From: Coriaria nepalensis
Taxonomy: Eukaryota > Streptophyta > Magnoliopsida > Cucurbitales > Coriariaceae
Assembly: GCA_027186245.1 (NCBI GenBank)
Contig: CP114481.1
Coordinates: 53,576,569-53,640,568 of the forward strand
DNA: 64,000 nucleotides
Direction of reading: 5' to 3'
Positions 1-12,562 of this stretch are shown here, one piece after another. The stretch's first letter is position 1. The number at the start of each line of letters is the position of its first letter. The notes below the pieces were generated by a model, which had not been told where the DNA came from, did no database searches, and worked only from the letters and a program-made list of their open reading frames with translations. The position numbers and the translations under genes are program-made.

Positions 1-243
1 ACGGGCAAGAAAAAATCTAGAAAAGCATTTTGCGGAATGAAGTACTTTCATGCAAACGAATAAAAATGAGTATGAAATAGTACCTAATATGAAGACGAAT
101 TGAGAGCTCCAAACAAATCTAATTTCCGAACCATAATAATTTTAGAGCGTTGGAGCTTGAGAGAGATAAAATGGTGAATGAATAAGATAAAAAATAATAC
201 AAATTAAAATTAGACAAAGTTCCAAAAATTTACAAGAAAATCA
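1..243 (+). repeat. Reference monomer, first complete unit
   Basis: This unit serves as the coordinate frame for the family. It has 71 G or C in 243 bases (about 29%). Landmarks are the ACGGGC head at 1-6, an XbaI-type TCTAGA at 16-21, a ScaI-type AGTACT at 41-46, a second GTAC inside ATAGTACC, GAGCTC at 104-109 (GAGCTT in most units), and a run of A/T tracts from about 170 to the end. The type is ACGGGCAAG with GCATTTT. Unit length is not a multiple of three in most copies (242 leaves remainder 2), so any reading frame shifts from one monomer to the next. That argues against coding use. Confidence 0.95.
42..157. other. Two imperfect inverted repeats inside the monomer
   Basis: Dyad 1 pairs GTACTTTCAT (42-51) with ATGAAATAGTAC (72-83); the reverse complement of the second is GTACTATTTCAT, which matches after a two-base bulge. 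Dyad 2 pairs AGCTCCAAAC (105-114) with GTTGGAGCT (149-157), leaving one bulged A. In most other monomers the first arm reads AGCTTCAAAC, so one pair becomes G-T. The second arm of dyad 1 reads AAGAAATAGTAC in many units, which costs one pair. Stems of 9-10 bp with 20-35 base loops could extrude from DNA or fold in a transcript, but this is not tested here and could be chance in AT-rich DNA. Confidence 0.4.
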
Positions 244-1937
244 ACGGGCAAAAAAAATCTAGAAAAGAGTTTTGCAGAATGATGTACTTTCATGCAAACG
301 AATGAAAATGAGTAAAAAATAGTACCTGATATGAAAACGAATTGAGAGCGTCAAACAAATCTAATTTCCGAACCATAATTGTTTTAGAGTGTTGGAGCTT
401 GAGAGAGATAAAATGGTGAATGAATTAGATAAAAATAATACAAATTAAAATTAGACAAAGTTGCAAAAATTTACAAGAATATCAACGGGCGGGAAAAAAT
501 CTAGAAAAGAGTTTTACGGAATGAAGTACTTTCATGCAAACGAATAAAAATGAGTATGAAATAGTACCTTATATGAAAACGAATTGAGAGCTTCAAACAA
601 ATCTAATTTCCGAACCATTATTTTTTTAGAGCGTTGGAGCTTGAGAGAGATAAAATGGTGAATGTATAAGATAAAAATAATACAAATTAAAATTAGACAA
701 AGTTTAAAAAATTTACAAGAATATCAACGGGCAAGAAAAAATCTAGAAAAGAGTTTTGCGGAATGAACTACTTTCATGCAAACGAATAAAAATGAGTATG
801 AAATAGTACCTAATATGAAGACGAATTGAGAGCTTCGAACAAATCTAATTTCCGAACCATAATAATTTTAGAGCGTTGGAGCTTGAGAGAGATAAATTGC
901 TGAATGAATAAGATAAAAAATAATACAAATTAAAATTAGACAAAGTTCTAAAAATTTACAAGAAAATCAACGGGCAAGAAAAAATCTAGAAAAATGTTTT
1001 ACGGAATGACGTAGTTTCATGCAAACGAATGAAAATGATTAAGAAATAGTACCTGATATGAAAACCAATTGAGAGCCTCAAGCAAATCTGATATCCGAAC
1101 CATAATTTTTTTAGAGCGTTGGAGCTTGAGAGAGATGAAATGGTGATTAAATAAGATAAAAATAATACAAATAAAAATTAGACAAAGTTCCAAAAATTTA
1201 CAAGAATATCAACGGGCGGAAAAGATCTAGAAAAGTGTTTTGCGGAATGAAGTACTTTCATGCAAACGAATGAAAATGATTAAGAAATGATACCTTATAT
1301 GAAAACGAATTGAGAGCTTCAAACAAATCTAATTTCAGAACCATAATTGTTTTAGAGCGTTGGAGCTTGAGAGAGATAAAATGGTGAATGAATTAGATAA
1401 TAATAATACAAATTAAAATTAGACAAAGTTTCAAAAATTTACAAGAAAATCAACAGGCAAGAAAAAATCTAGAAAAGCATTCTGCGGAATGAAGTACTTT
1501 CATGCAAACCAATGAAAATGAGTAAGAAATAGTACCTGATATGAAGACGACTTCAGAGCTTCAAGCAAATCTGATTTCCGAACCATAATTTTTTTAGATC
1601 GTTGTAGCTTGAGAGAGATAAAATGGTGAACGAATATGATAAAAATAATACAAATTAAAATTAGACAAAGTTTCAAAAATATACAAGAAAATCAGCAGGC
1701 AGGAAAAAATCTAGAAAAGTGTTTTGCGGAATGAAGTACTTTCATGCAAACGAATGAAAATGAGGAAGAAATAGTACCTGATATGAAGACGAATTCAAAG
1801 CTTCAAGCAAATCTGATATCCGAACCATAATTTTTTTAGAGCGTTGTAGCTTGAGAGAGATAAAATGGTGAATGAATAAGATAAAAAATAAAACAAATTA
1901 AAATTATACAAATTTCCAGAAATTTACAAGAATATCA

Positions 1938-3212
1938 ACAAGCGTGAAAAAAATCTAGAAAAATGTTTTGCGGAATGAAGTACTTTCATGCAAACGAATG
2001 AAAATGAGTAAGAAATAGTACCTGATATGAAAACGAATTGAGAGCTTCAAACAAATCTAATTTCAGAACCATAATTGTCTTGGGGCGTTGGAGCTTGAGA
2101 GAGATAAAATGGTGAATGACTTAGATAAAAATAATACAAATTAAAATTAGACAAAGTTCCAAAAATTTACAAGAATATCAACGGGAGGAAAAGATCTAGA
2201 AAAGCATTTTGCAGAATGAAGTACTTTCATGCAAACGAATAAAAATGGGTATGAAATAGTACCTGATATGAAAACGAATTCAGAGCTTCAAACAAATCAA
2301 ATATCCGAACCATTACTTTTTTAGAGCGTTGGAGCTTGAGAGAGATAAAATGGTGAAGGAATATGATAAAAATAATACAAATTAAAATTAGACAAAGTTT
2401 CAAAAATATACAAGAAAATCAGCAGGCAGGAAAAAATCTAGAAAAGTGTTTTGCGGAATGAAGTACTTTCATGCAAACGAATAAAAATGAGTATGAAATA
2501 GTACCTGATATGAAAACGAATTGAGAGTTTCAAACAAATCAAATTTCCGAACCATTTATTTTTTAGAGCGTTGGAGCTTGAGAGAGATAAAATGGTCAAT
2601 GTATAAGACAAAAATAATACAAATTAAAATTAGACAAAGTTTAAAAAATTTACAAGAATATCAACGGGCGGGAAAAAATCTAGAAAAGAGTTTTGCGGAA
2701 TAAAGTACTTTCATGCAAACGAATGAAAATGAGTAAGAAATAGTACCTGATATGAAAATGAATTGAGAGCTTCAAACAAATCTAATTTCCGAACCACAAG
2801 AATTTTAGAGCGTTGGAGCTTGAGAGAGATAAAATTGTGAATGAATAAGATAAAAATAATACCAATTAAAATTAGACAAAGTTCTAAAAATTTACAAGAA
2901 AATCAACGGGCAAGAAAAAATCTAGAAAAATGTTTTGCGGAATGATGTACTTTCATGCAAACGAATGAAAATGATTAAGAAATAGTACCTGATATGAAAA
3001 CCAATTGAGAGCCTCAAAAAAATCTAATTTCCGAACCATAATTTTTTTAGAGCGTTGGAGCTTGAGAGAGATAAAATTGTGATTAAATAAGATAAAAATA
3101 ATACAAATAAAAATTAGACAAAGTCCCAAATATTTACAAGAATATCAACGGGCGGAAAAGATCTAGAAAAGTGTTTTGCGGAATGAAGTACTTTCATGCA
3201 AACGAATGAAAA
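1938..3212 (+). repeat. Five-monomer block shared with 21741-23044
   Basis: Starts 1938, 2181, 2422 and 2664 recur at +19,803 (21741, 21984, 22225, 22467). Starts 2906 and 3148 recur at +19,832 (22738, 22980); the extra 29 bp is a local duplication in the right copy. Rare shared markers are GAATGACTTAG, the ACGGGAGG head, AATGGGTATG, AACCATTTATT and ATACCAAT. The match breaks near 3212, where GATTAAGAAATGATACC faces GAGTAAGAAATAGTACC. Confidence 0.85.
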
Positions 3213-4343
3213 TGATTAAGAAATGATACCTGATATGAAAACGAATTGAGAGCTTCAAACAAATCTAATTTCAGAACCATAATTGTTTTAGAGCGTTGGA
3301 GCTTGAGAGAGATAAAATGGTGAATGAATTAGATAAAAATAATACAAATTAAAATTAGACAAAGTTTCAAAAATTTACAAGAAAATCAACAGGCAAGAAA
3401 AAATCTAGAAAAGCATTCTGCGGAATGAAGTACTTTCATGCAAACGAATGAAAATGAGTAAGAAATAGTACCTGATACGAAGACGACTTTAGAGCTTCAA
3501 GCAAATCTGATTTCCGAACCATAATTTTTTTAGAGCGTTGTAGCTTGAGAGAGATAAAATGGTGAATGAATATGATAAAAATAATACAAATTAAAATCAG
3601 ACAAAGTTTCAAAAATTTACAAGAAAATCAGCAGGCAGGAAAAAATCTAGAAAAGTGTTTTGCGGAATTAAGTACTTTCATGCAAACGAATAAAAATGAA
3701 TATGAAATAGTACCTGATATGAAAACGAATTGAGAGTTTCAAACAAATCAAATTTCCGAACCATTATTTTTTTAGAGCGTTGTAGCTTGAGAGAGATAAA
3801 ATGGTGAATGAATAAGATAAAAAATAATGCAAATTTCGAGAAATTTACAAGAATATCAACGAGCGTGAAAAAAATCTAGAAAAGTGTTTTGCGGAATGAA
3901 GTACTTTCATGCAAATGAATGAAAATGAGTAAGAAATAATACCTGATATGAAGATGACTTCAGAGCTTCAAGCAAATCTGATTTCCGAACAATAATTTTT
4001 TTAGAGCGTTATAGGTTGAGAGGGATAAAATGGTGAATGAATATGATAAAAATAATACAAATTAAAATTGGACAAAGTTCCAAAAATTTACAAGGATATC
4101 AACGGGCGGAAAAGATCTAGAAAAGCATTTTGCGGAATGAAGTACTTTCATGCAAACGAATGAAAATGAGGAAGAAATAGTACCTGATATGAAGACGAAT
4201 TCAAAGCTTCAAGCAAATCTGATATCCGAACCATAATTTTTTTAGAGCTTTGTAGCTTGAGAGAGATAAAATGGTGAATGAATAAGATAAAAAATAAAAC
4301 AAATTAAAATTATACAAATTTCCAGAAATTTACAAGAATATCA
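3213..4343 (+). repeat. Array segment, mixed monomer types
   Basis: Ordinary satellite monomers starting at 3389, 3631, 3859 and 4102. The types resemble neighbours but I could not place them in a longer copied block. The 3631 unit is only about 228 bp because of a 15 bp internal deletion (see 3815-3845). No gene or other feature is visible. Confidence 0.8.
3815..3845 (+). other. 15 bp deletion between short direct repeats
   Basis: Related monomers carry ACAAATT, then AAAATTAT, then ACAAATTTCC. Here only one copy of the ACAAATT repeat remains (GCAAATTTCGAG at 3829-3840), so 15 bp is missing and the monomer is about 228 bp. The same event is visible at 16388-16399 and a similar one at 25840-25849. 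Slippage or end-joining between the 7 bp direct repeats explains it simply. Confidence 0.75.
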
Positions 4344-5795
4344 ACAAGCGTGAAAAAAATCTAGAAAAATGTTTCGCGGAATGAAGTACTTTCATGCAAA
4401 CGAATGAAAATGAGTAAGAAATAGTACCTGATATGAAAACAAATTGAGCGCGTCAAACAAATCTAATTTCAGAACCATAATTGTTTTAGAGCGTTGGAGC
4501 TTGAGAGAGATAAAATGGTGAATGAATAAGATAAAAATAATACAAATTAAAATTAGACAAAGTTTCAAAAATTTACAAGAAAATCAACAGGCAAGAAAAA
4601 ATCTAGAAAAGTATTTTGCGGAATGAAGTACTTTCATGCAAACGAATAAAAATGAGTATGAAATAGTACCTGATATGAAAACGAATTGAGAGCTTCAAAC
4701 AAATCAAATTTCCGAACCATTAGTTTTTTAGAGCGTTGGAGCTTGAGAGAGATAAAATGGTGAATGAATATGATAAAAATAATACAAATTAAAATTAGAC
4801 AAAGTTTCAAAAATTTACAAAAAATCAACGGGCGGAAAAGATCTACAAAAGTATTTTGCAGAATGATGTACTTTTATGCAAACGAATGAAAATGAGTAAG
4901 AAATAGTACCTGATATGAAGACGAATTGAGAGCTTCAAACAAATCTAAACTTTGAACCATAATTTTTTTAGAGCGTTGGAGCTTAAGAGAGATAAAATGG
5001 TGAATGTATAAGATAAAAATAATACAATTAAAATTAGACAAAGTTCCCAAAATTTACAAGAAAATCAACGAGCAAGAAAAAATCTAGAAAAGAGTTTTGC
5101 GGAATGAAGTACTTTCATGCAAACGAATTAAAATGAGTAAGAAATAGTACCTGATATGAAAACGAATTGAGAGCTTCAAACAAATCTAATTTCCGAACCA
5201 TAATTTTTTTAGAGCGTTGTAGCTTGAGAGAGACAAAATGGTGAATGAATAAGATAAAAAATAAAACAAATTAAAATTATACAAATTTCCAGAAATTTAC
5301 AAGAATATCAACAAGCGTGAAAAAAATCTAGAAAAATGTTTTGCGGAATGAAGTACTTTCATGCAAACGAATGAAAATGAGTAAGAAATAGTACCTGATA
5401 TGAAAACGAATTGAGCGCGTCAAACAAATCTAATTTCAGAACCATAATTGTCTTGGGGCGTTGGAGCTTGAGAGAGATAAAATGGTGAATGAATAAGATA
5501 AAAATAATACAAATTAAAATTAGACAAAGTTTCAAAAATTTACAAGAAAATCAAGAGGCAAGAAAAAATCTAGAAAAGTATTTTGCGGAATGAAGTACTT
5601 TCACGCAAACGAATAAAAATGAGTATGAAATAGTACCTGATATGAAAACGAATTGAGAGCTTCAAACAAATCAAATTTCCGAACTATTATTTTTTTAGAG
5701 CGTTGGAGCTTGAGAGAGATAAAATGGTGAATGAATATGATAAAAATAATACAAATTAAAATTAGACAAAGTTCAAAAAATTTACAAGGATATCA
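4344..5795 (+). repeat. Two-monomer pair repeated at 967 bp
   Basis: The ACAAGCGTG monomer at 4344, followed by the ACAGGCAAG/GTATTTT monomer at 4587, recurs at 5311 and 5554, an offset of 967 bp (four monomers). Both pairs carry the rare GAGCGCGTCAAAC. The 5311 unit also has CTTGGGGCG, which otherwise appears near 2079, so it looks like a mix of two sources. The intervening units at 4828 and 5068 are not part of the pair. Confidence 0.7.
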
Positions 5796-7524
5796 ACGGG
5801 CGGAAAAGATCTAGAAAAGCATTTTGCGGAATGAAGTACTTTCATGCAAACGAATAAAAATGAGTATGAAATAGTACCTAATATGAAGACGAATTGAGAG
5901 CTCCAAACAAATCTAATTTCCGAACCATAATAATTTTAGAGCGTTGGAGCTTGAGAGAGATAAAATGGTGAATGAATAAGATAAAAAATAATACAAATTA
6001 AAATTAGACAAAGTTCCAAAAATTTACAAGAAAATCAACGGGCAAAAAAAATCTAGAAAAGAGTTTTGCAGAATGATGTACTTTCATGCAAACGAATGAA
6101 AATGAGTAAGAAATAGTACCTGATATGAAAACGAATTGAGAGCGTCAAACAAATCTAATTTCCGAACCATAATTGTTTTAGAGCATTGGAGCTTGAGAGA
6201 GATAAAATGGTGAATGAATTAGATAAAAATAATACAAATTAAAATTAGACAAAGTTGCAAAAATTTACAAGAATATCAACGGGGGGGAAAAAATCTAGAA
6301 AAGAGTTTTGCGGAATGAAGTACTTTCATGCAAACGAATAAAAATGAGTATGAAATAGTACCTTATATGAAATCGAATTGAGAGCTTCAAACAAATTAAA
6401 TTTCCGAACCATTATTTTTTTAGAGCGTTGGAGCTTGAGAGAAATAAAATGGTGAATGTATAAGCTAAAAATAATACAAATTAAAATTAGACAAAGTTTA
6501 AAAAATTTACAAGAATATCAACGGGCAAGAAAAAATCTAGAAAAGAGTTTTGCGGAATGAAGTACTTTCATGCAAACGAATAAAAATGAGTATGAAATAG
6601 TACCTAATATGAAGACGAATTGAGAGCTTCAAACAAATCTAATTTCCGAACCATAATAATTTTAGAGCGTTGGAGCTTGAGAGAGATAAAATGCTGAATG
6701 AATAAGATAAAAAATAATACAAATGAAAATTAGACAAAGTTCTAAAAATTTACGGGAAAATCAACGGGCAAGAAAAAATTTAGAAAAATGTTTTGCGGAA
6801 TGACGTACTTTCATGCAAACGAATGAAAATGATTAAGAAATAGTACCTGATATGAAAACCAATTGAGAGCCTCAAACAAATCTAATTTCCGAAGCATAAT
6901 TTTTTTAGAGAGTTGGAGCTTGAGAGAGATAAAATGATGATTAAATAAGATAAAAATAATACAAATAAAAATTAGACAAAGTTCCAAAAATTTACAAGAA
7001 TATCAACGGGCGGAAAAAATCTAGAAAAATGTTTTGCGGAATGAAGTGCTTTCATGCAAACGGATGAAAATGATTAAGAAATGATACCTGATATGAAAAC
7101 GAATTGAGAGCTTCAAACAAATCTAATTTCAGAACCATAATTGTTTCCGAGCGTTGGAGCTTGAGAGAGATAAAATGGTGAATGAATTAGATAAAAATAA
7201 TACAAATTAAAATTAGACAAAGTTTCAAAAATTTACAAGACAATCAACAGGCAAGAAAAAATCTAGAAAAGCATTCTGCGGAATGAAGTACTTTCATGCA
7301 AACGAATGAAAATGAGTAAGAAATAGTACCTGATATGAAGACGACTTCAGAGCTTCAAGCAAATCTGATTTCCGAACCATAATTTTTTTAGAGCGTTGTA
7401 GCTTGAGAGAGATAAAATGCTGAATGAATATGATAAAAATAATACAAATTAAAATTAGACAAAGTTTCAAAAATTTACGAGAAAATCAACAGGCGAGAAA
7501 AAATCTAGAAAAGTGTTTTGCGGA
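5795..7524 (+). repeat. Seven-monomer block, copy 2 (pairs with 1-1730)
   Basis: This is the second copy of the block at the left edge, offset 5,794 bp (24 monomers). Small differences seen include a GGGGGGG head at 6279, where copy 1 has GGGCGGG, and TACGGGAAAATC near 6752, where copy 1 has TACAAGAAAATC. Overall identity looks high but clearly below that of the 6.8 kb duplication further right. Confidence 0.85.
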
Positions 7525-8720
7525 ATGAAGTATTTTCATGCAAACGAATAAAAATGAGTATGAAATAGTACCTGATATGAAAACGAATTGAGAGCTTCAA
7601 ACAAATCAAATTTCCGAACCACAATAATTTTAGAGCATTGGAGCTTGAGAGAGATAAAATGGTGAATGAATAAGATAAAAATAATAAAAATTAAAATTAG
7701 ACAAAGTTCTAAAAATTTACAAGAAAATCAACGGGCAAGAAAAAATCTAGAAAAATGTTTTGCGGAATGACGTACTTTCATGCAAACGAATGAAAATGAT
7801 TAAAAAATAGTACCTGATATGAAAACCAATTGAGAGCCTCAAACAAATCTAATTTCTGAACCATAATTTTTTTAGAGAGTTGGAGCTTGAGAGAGATAAA
7901 ATGGTGAATGAATATGATAAAAATAATACAAATTAAAATTAGACAAAGTTTCAAAAATTTACAAGAATATCAACGGGCGGGAAAAAATCTAGAAAAGAGT
8001 TTTGCGGAATAAAGTACTTTCATGCAAACGAATGAAAATGAGTAAGAAATAGTACCTGATATGAAAATGAATTGAGAGCTTCAAACAAATCTAATTTCCG
8101 AACCACAATAATTTTAGAGCGTTGGAACTTGAGAGAGATAAAATGGTGAATGAATAAGATAAAAATAATACAAATTAAAATTAGACAAAGTTTCAAAAAT
8201 TTACAAGAAATCAACAGGCAAGAAAAAATCTAGAAAAGTGTTTTGCGGAATGAAGTACTTTCATGCAAACGAATAAAAATGAGTATGGAATAGTACCTGA
8301 TATGAAAACGAATTGAGAGCTTCAAACAAATCAAATTTCCGAACCATTAGTTTTTTAGAGCGTTGGAGCTTGAGAGAGATAAAATGGTGAATGAATATGA
8401 TAAAAATAATAACAATTAAAATTAGACAAAGTTTCAAAAATTTACAAGAAAATCAACGGGCGGAAAAGATCTACAAAAGTATTTTGCAGAATAATGTACT
8501 TTTATGCGAACGAATGAAAATGAGTAAGAAATAGTACCTGATATGAAGACGAATTGAGTGTTTCAAACAAATCTAAACTTTGAACCATAATTTTTTTAGA
8601 GCGTTGGAGCTTAAGAGAGATAAAATGGTGAATGTATAAGATAAAAATAATAGAAATTAAAATTAGACAAAGTTCCCAAAATTTACAAGAAAATCAACGG
8701 GCAAGAAAAAATCTAGAAAA
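7247..8720 (+). repeat. Block repeated at 2,175 bp, copy 1, with one exchanged monomer
   Basis: Starts 7247, 7489, 7731 and 8214 match 9422, 9664, 9906 and 10388, nine monomers to the right. Shared markers are AAACCACAATAATTTTAGAGCA-type sequence, the shortened GAAATCAACAGGC junction and the TCTACAAAAG monomer. The unit at 7972 does not match its partner at 10148: it is ACGGGCGGG/GAGTTTT with GCGGAATAAAG, while the partner is ACGGGCGGA with GTGTTTTGGGG. A closely similar unit to 7972 lies near 26114. Confidence 0.75.
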
Positions 8721-9421
8721 GAGTTTTGCAGAATGATGTACTTTCATGCAAACGAATGAAATGAGTAAGAAATAGTACTTGATATGAAAACGAATTGGGA
8801 GCTTCAAACAAATCTAATTTCAGAACCATAATTGTTTTAGAGCGTTGGAGCTTGAGAGAGATAAAATGGTGAATGAATTAGATAAAAATAATACAAATTA
8901 AAATTAGACAAAGTTTCAAAAATTTACAAGAAAATCAACAGGCTAGAAAAAATCTAGAAAAGTGTTTTGCGGAATGAAGTACTTTCATGCAAACGAATAA
9001 AAATGAGTATGAAATAGTACCTGATACGAAGACGACTTCAGAGCTTCAAGCAAATCTGATTTCCGAACCATAATTTTTTTAGAGCGTTGTAGCTTGAGAG
9101 AGATAAAATGGTGAATGAATATGATAAAAATAATACAAATTAAAATTAGACAAAGTTTCAAAAATTTACAAGAAAATCAACAGGCAAGAAAAAATCTAGA
9201 AAAGTGTTTTGCGGAATGAAGTATTTTCATGCAAACGAACGAAAATGAGTAAGAAATAGTACCTCATATGAAAACAAATTGAGAGCTTGAAACAAATCTA
9301 ATTTCAGAACCATAATTGTTTTAGAGCGTTGGAGCTTGAGAGAGATAAAATGGTGAATGAATTAGATAAAAATAATACAAATTAAAATTAGACAAAGTTT
9401 CAAAAATTTACAAGAAAATCA

Positions 9422-10890
9422 ACAAGCAAGAAAAAATCTAGAAAAGCATTCTGCGGAATGAAGTACTTTCATGCAAACGAATGAAAATGAGTAAGAAATA
9501 GTACCTGATATGAAGACGACTTCAGAGCTTCAAGCAAATCTGATTTCCGAACCATAATTTTTTTAGAGCGTTGTAGCTTGAGAGAGATAAAATGGTGAAT
9601 GAATATGATAAAAATAATACAAATTAAAATTAGACAAAGTTTCAAAAATTTACAAGAAATTCAACAGGCGAGAAAAAATCTAGAAAAGTGTTTTGCGGAA
9701 TGAAGTATTTTCATGCAAACGAATAAAAATGAGTATGAAATAGTACCTGATATGAAAACGAATTGAGAGCTTCAAACAAATCAAATTTCCGAACCACAAT
9801 AATTTTAGAGCATTGGAGCTTGAGAGAGATAAAAGGGTGAATGAATAAGATAAAAATAATACAAATTAAAATTAGACAAAGTTCTAAAAATTTACAAGAA
9901 AATCAACGGGCAAGAAAAAATCTAGAAAAATGTTTTGCGGAATGACGTACTTTCATGCAAACGAATGAAAATGATTAAGAAATAGTACCTGATATGAAAA
10001 CCAATTGAGAGCCTCAAACAAATCTAATTTCCGAACCATAATTTTTTTAGAGCGTTGGAGCTTGAGAGAGATAAAATGGTGATTAAATAAGATAAAAATA
10101 ATACAAATAAAAATTAGACAAAGTTCCAAAAATTTACAAGAATATCAACGGGCGGAAAAGATCTAGAAAAGTGTTTTGGGGAATGAAGTACTTTCATGCA
10201 AACGAATGAAAATGAGTAAGAAATAGTACCTCATATGAAAACAAATTGAGAGCTTCAAACAAATCTAATTTCAGAACCATAATTGTTTGAGAGCGTTGGA
10301 GCTTGAGAGAGATAAAATGGTGAATGAATTAGATAAAAATAATACAAATTAAAATTAGACAAAGTTTCAAAAATTTACAAGAAATCAACAGGCAAGAAAA
10401 AATCTAGAAAAGTGTTTTGCGGAATGAAGTACTTTCATGCAAACGAATAAAAATGAGTATGAAATAGTACCTGATATGAAAACGAATTGAGAGCTTCAAA
10501 CAAATCAAATTTCCGAACCATTAGTTTTTTAGAGCGTTGGAGCTTGAGAGAGATAAAATGGTGAATGAATATGATAAAAATAATACAAATTAAAATTAGA
10601 CAAAGTTTCAAAAATTTACAAGAAAATCAACGGGCGGAAAAGATCTACAAAAGTATTTTGCAGAATGATGTACTTTTATGCAAACGAATGAAAATGAGTA
10701 AGAAATAGTACCTGATATGAAGACGAATTGAGAGCTTCAAACAAATCTAAACTTTGAACCATAATTTTTTTATAGCGTTGGAGCTTAAGAGAGATAAAAT
10801 GGTGAATGTATAAGATAAAAATAATACAATTAAAATTAGACAAAGTTCCCAAAATTTACAAGAAAATCAACGAGCAAGAAAAAATCTAGA
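9422..10890 (+). repeat. Block repeated at 2,175 bp, copy 2
   Basis: This is the partner of 7247-8720. The shared GAAATCAACAGGC junction at 10388, which is two bases short, is present in both copies. From 9906 rightwards the block also matches 26354 onward, so its parts have been copied at two scales. Confidence 0.75.
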
Positions 10891-11340
10891 AAAGAGTTTT
10901 GCGGAATGAAGTACTTTCATGCAAACGAATGAAAATGAGTAAGAAATAGTACCTGATATGAAAACGAATTGAGAGCTTCAAACAAATCTAATTTCCGAAC
11001 CATAATTTTTTAAGAGCGTTGGAGCTTGAGAGAGGTAAAATGGTGAATGAATAAGATAAAAATAATACAAATTAAAATTAGACAAAGTATCGAAAATTTA
11101 CAAGAAAATCAACAGGCAAGAAAAAATCTAGAAAAGTGTTTTGCGGAATGAAGTACTTTCATGCAAACGAATAAAAACGAGTATGAAATAGTACCTGATA
11201 TGAAAACGAATTGAGAGTTTCAAACAAATCAAATTTCCGAACCATTTATTTTTTAGAGCGTTGGAGCTTGAGAGAGATAAAATGGTGAATGTATAAGATA
11301 AAAATAATACAAATTAAAATTAGACAAAGTTTCAAAAATT
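9906..11340 (+). repeat. Six-monomer block shared with 26354-27790
   Basis: Starts 9906, 10148, 10388 and 10630 recur at +16,448 (26354, 26596, 26836, 27078), and 10870 and 11112 recur at +16,449. The one-base shift comes from AATACAATTAA here against AATACAAATTAA there. Shared rare markers are TTTTGGGGAATG, TTGTTTGAGAGCG, CCATTAGTTTTTTAG and CCATTTATTTTTT. Confidence 0.85.
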
Positions 11341-12562
11341 TACAAGAAAATCAACGGGCGGAAAAGATCTACAAAAGTATTTTGCAGAATAATGTACTTT
11401 TATGCAAACGAATGAAAATGAGTAAGAAATAGTACCTAATATGAAGACGAATTGAGAGTTTCAAACAAATCTAAACTTCGAACCATAATTTTTTTAGAGC
11501 GTTGGAGCTTAAGAGAGATAAAACGGTGAATGTATAAGATAAAAATAATACAAATTAAAATTAGACAAAGTTCCCAAAATTTACAAGAAATCAACGGGCA
11601 AGAAAAAATCTAGAAAAGAGTTTTGTAGAATGATGTACTTTCATGCAAACGAATGAAATGAGTAAGAAATAGTACTTGATATGAAAACGAATTGAGAGCT
11701 TCAAACAAATCTAATTTCCGAACCACAATAATTTTAGAGCATTGGAGCTTGAGAGAGATAAAATGGTGAATGAATAAGACAAAAATAATACAAATTAAAA
11801 TTAGACAAAGTTCTAAAAATTTACAAGAAAATCAACGGGCAAGAAAAAATCTAGAAAAATGTTTTGGGGAATGAAGTACTTTCATGCAAACGAATGAAAA
11901 TGAGTAAGAAATAGTACCTCATATGAAAACAAATTGAGAGCTTCAAACAAATCTAATTTCAGAACCATAATTGTTTGAGAGCGTTGGAGCTTGAGAGAGA
12001 TAAAATGGTGAATGAATTAGATAAAAATAATACAAATTAAAATTAGACAAAGTTTCAAAAATTTACTAGAAAATCAACAAGCAAGAAATAATCTAGAAAA
12101 GCATTTTTCGGAATGAAGTACTTTCATGCAAACGAATGAAAATGAGGAAGAAATAGTACCTGATATGAAGACGAATTCAAAGCTTCAAGCAAATCTGATA
12201 TCCGAAGCATAATTTTTTTAGAGCGTTGTAGCTTGAGAGAGATAAAATGGTGAATGAATAAGATAAAAAATAGAACAAATTAAAATTATACAAATTTCCA
12301 GAAATTTACAAGAATATCAACAAGCGTGAAAAAAATCTAGAAAAATGTTTTGCGGAATGAAGTACTTTCATGCAAACGAATGAAAATGAGTAAGAAATAG
12401 TACCTGATATGAAAACGAATTGAGAGCGTCGAACAAATCAAATTTCTGAGCCATTATTTTTTCAGAGCGTTGTAGCTTGAGAGAGATAAAATGGTGAATG
12501 AATAAGATAAAAATAATAGAACTTAAAATTAGACAAAGTTCTAAAAATTTACAAGAAAATCA
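11341..12562 (+). repeat. Array segment, mixed monomer types
   Basis: Ordinary monomers, including a TCTACAAAAG unit, a unit with the one-base-short GAATGAAATGAG (near 11650), a second TTTTGGGGAATG unit and a unit headed ACAAGCAAGAAATAATC near 12077. The last is the earliest occurrence of a head that later marks the 9-monomer unit. No gene is visible. Confidence 0.75.

Larger units (their letters stand above)
1..1730 (+). repeat. Seven-monomer block, copy 1 (pairs with 5795-7524)
   Basis: Monomer starts 244, 485, 727, 970, 1212, 1453 and 1695 reappear exactly 5,794 bp later at 6038, 6279, 6521, 6764, 7006, 7247 and 7489, with the same order of variant types. Shared rare variants include GAGAGCTCC, the ATGATACC form and the GCATTCTGCGG monomer with CTTCAGAGC. 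The match starts about base 15, after a different head, and ends near 1730, where GAATGAAAATGAGGAAG here faces GAATAAAAATGAGTATG. The block may extend left beyond the window. Confidence 0.85.
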
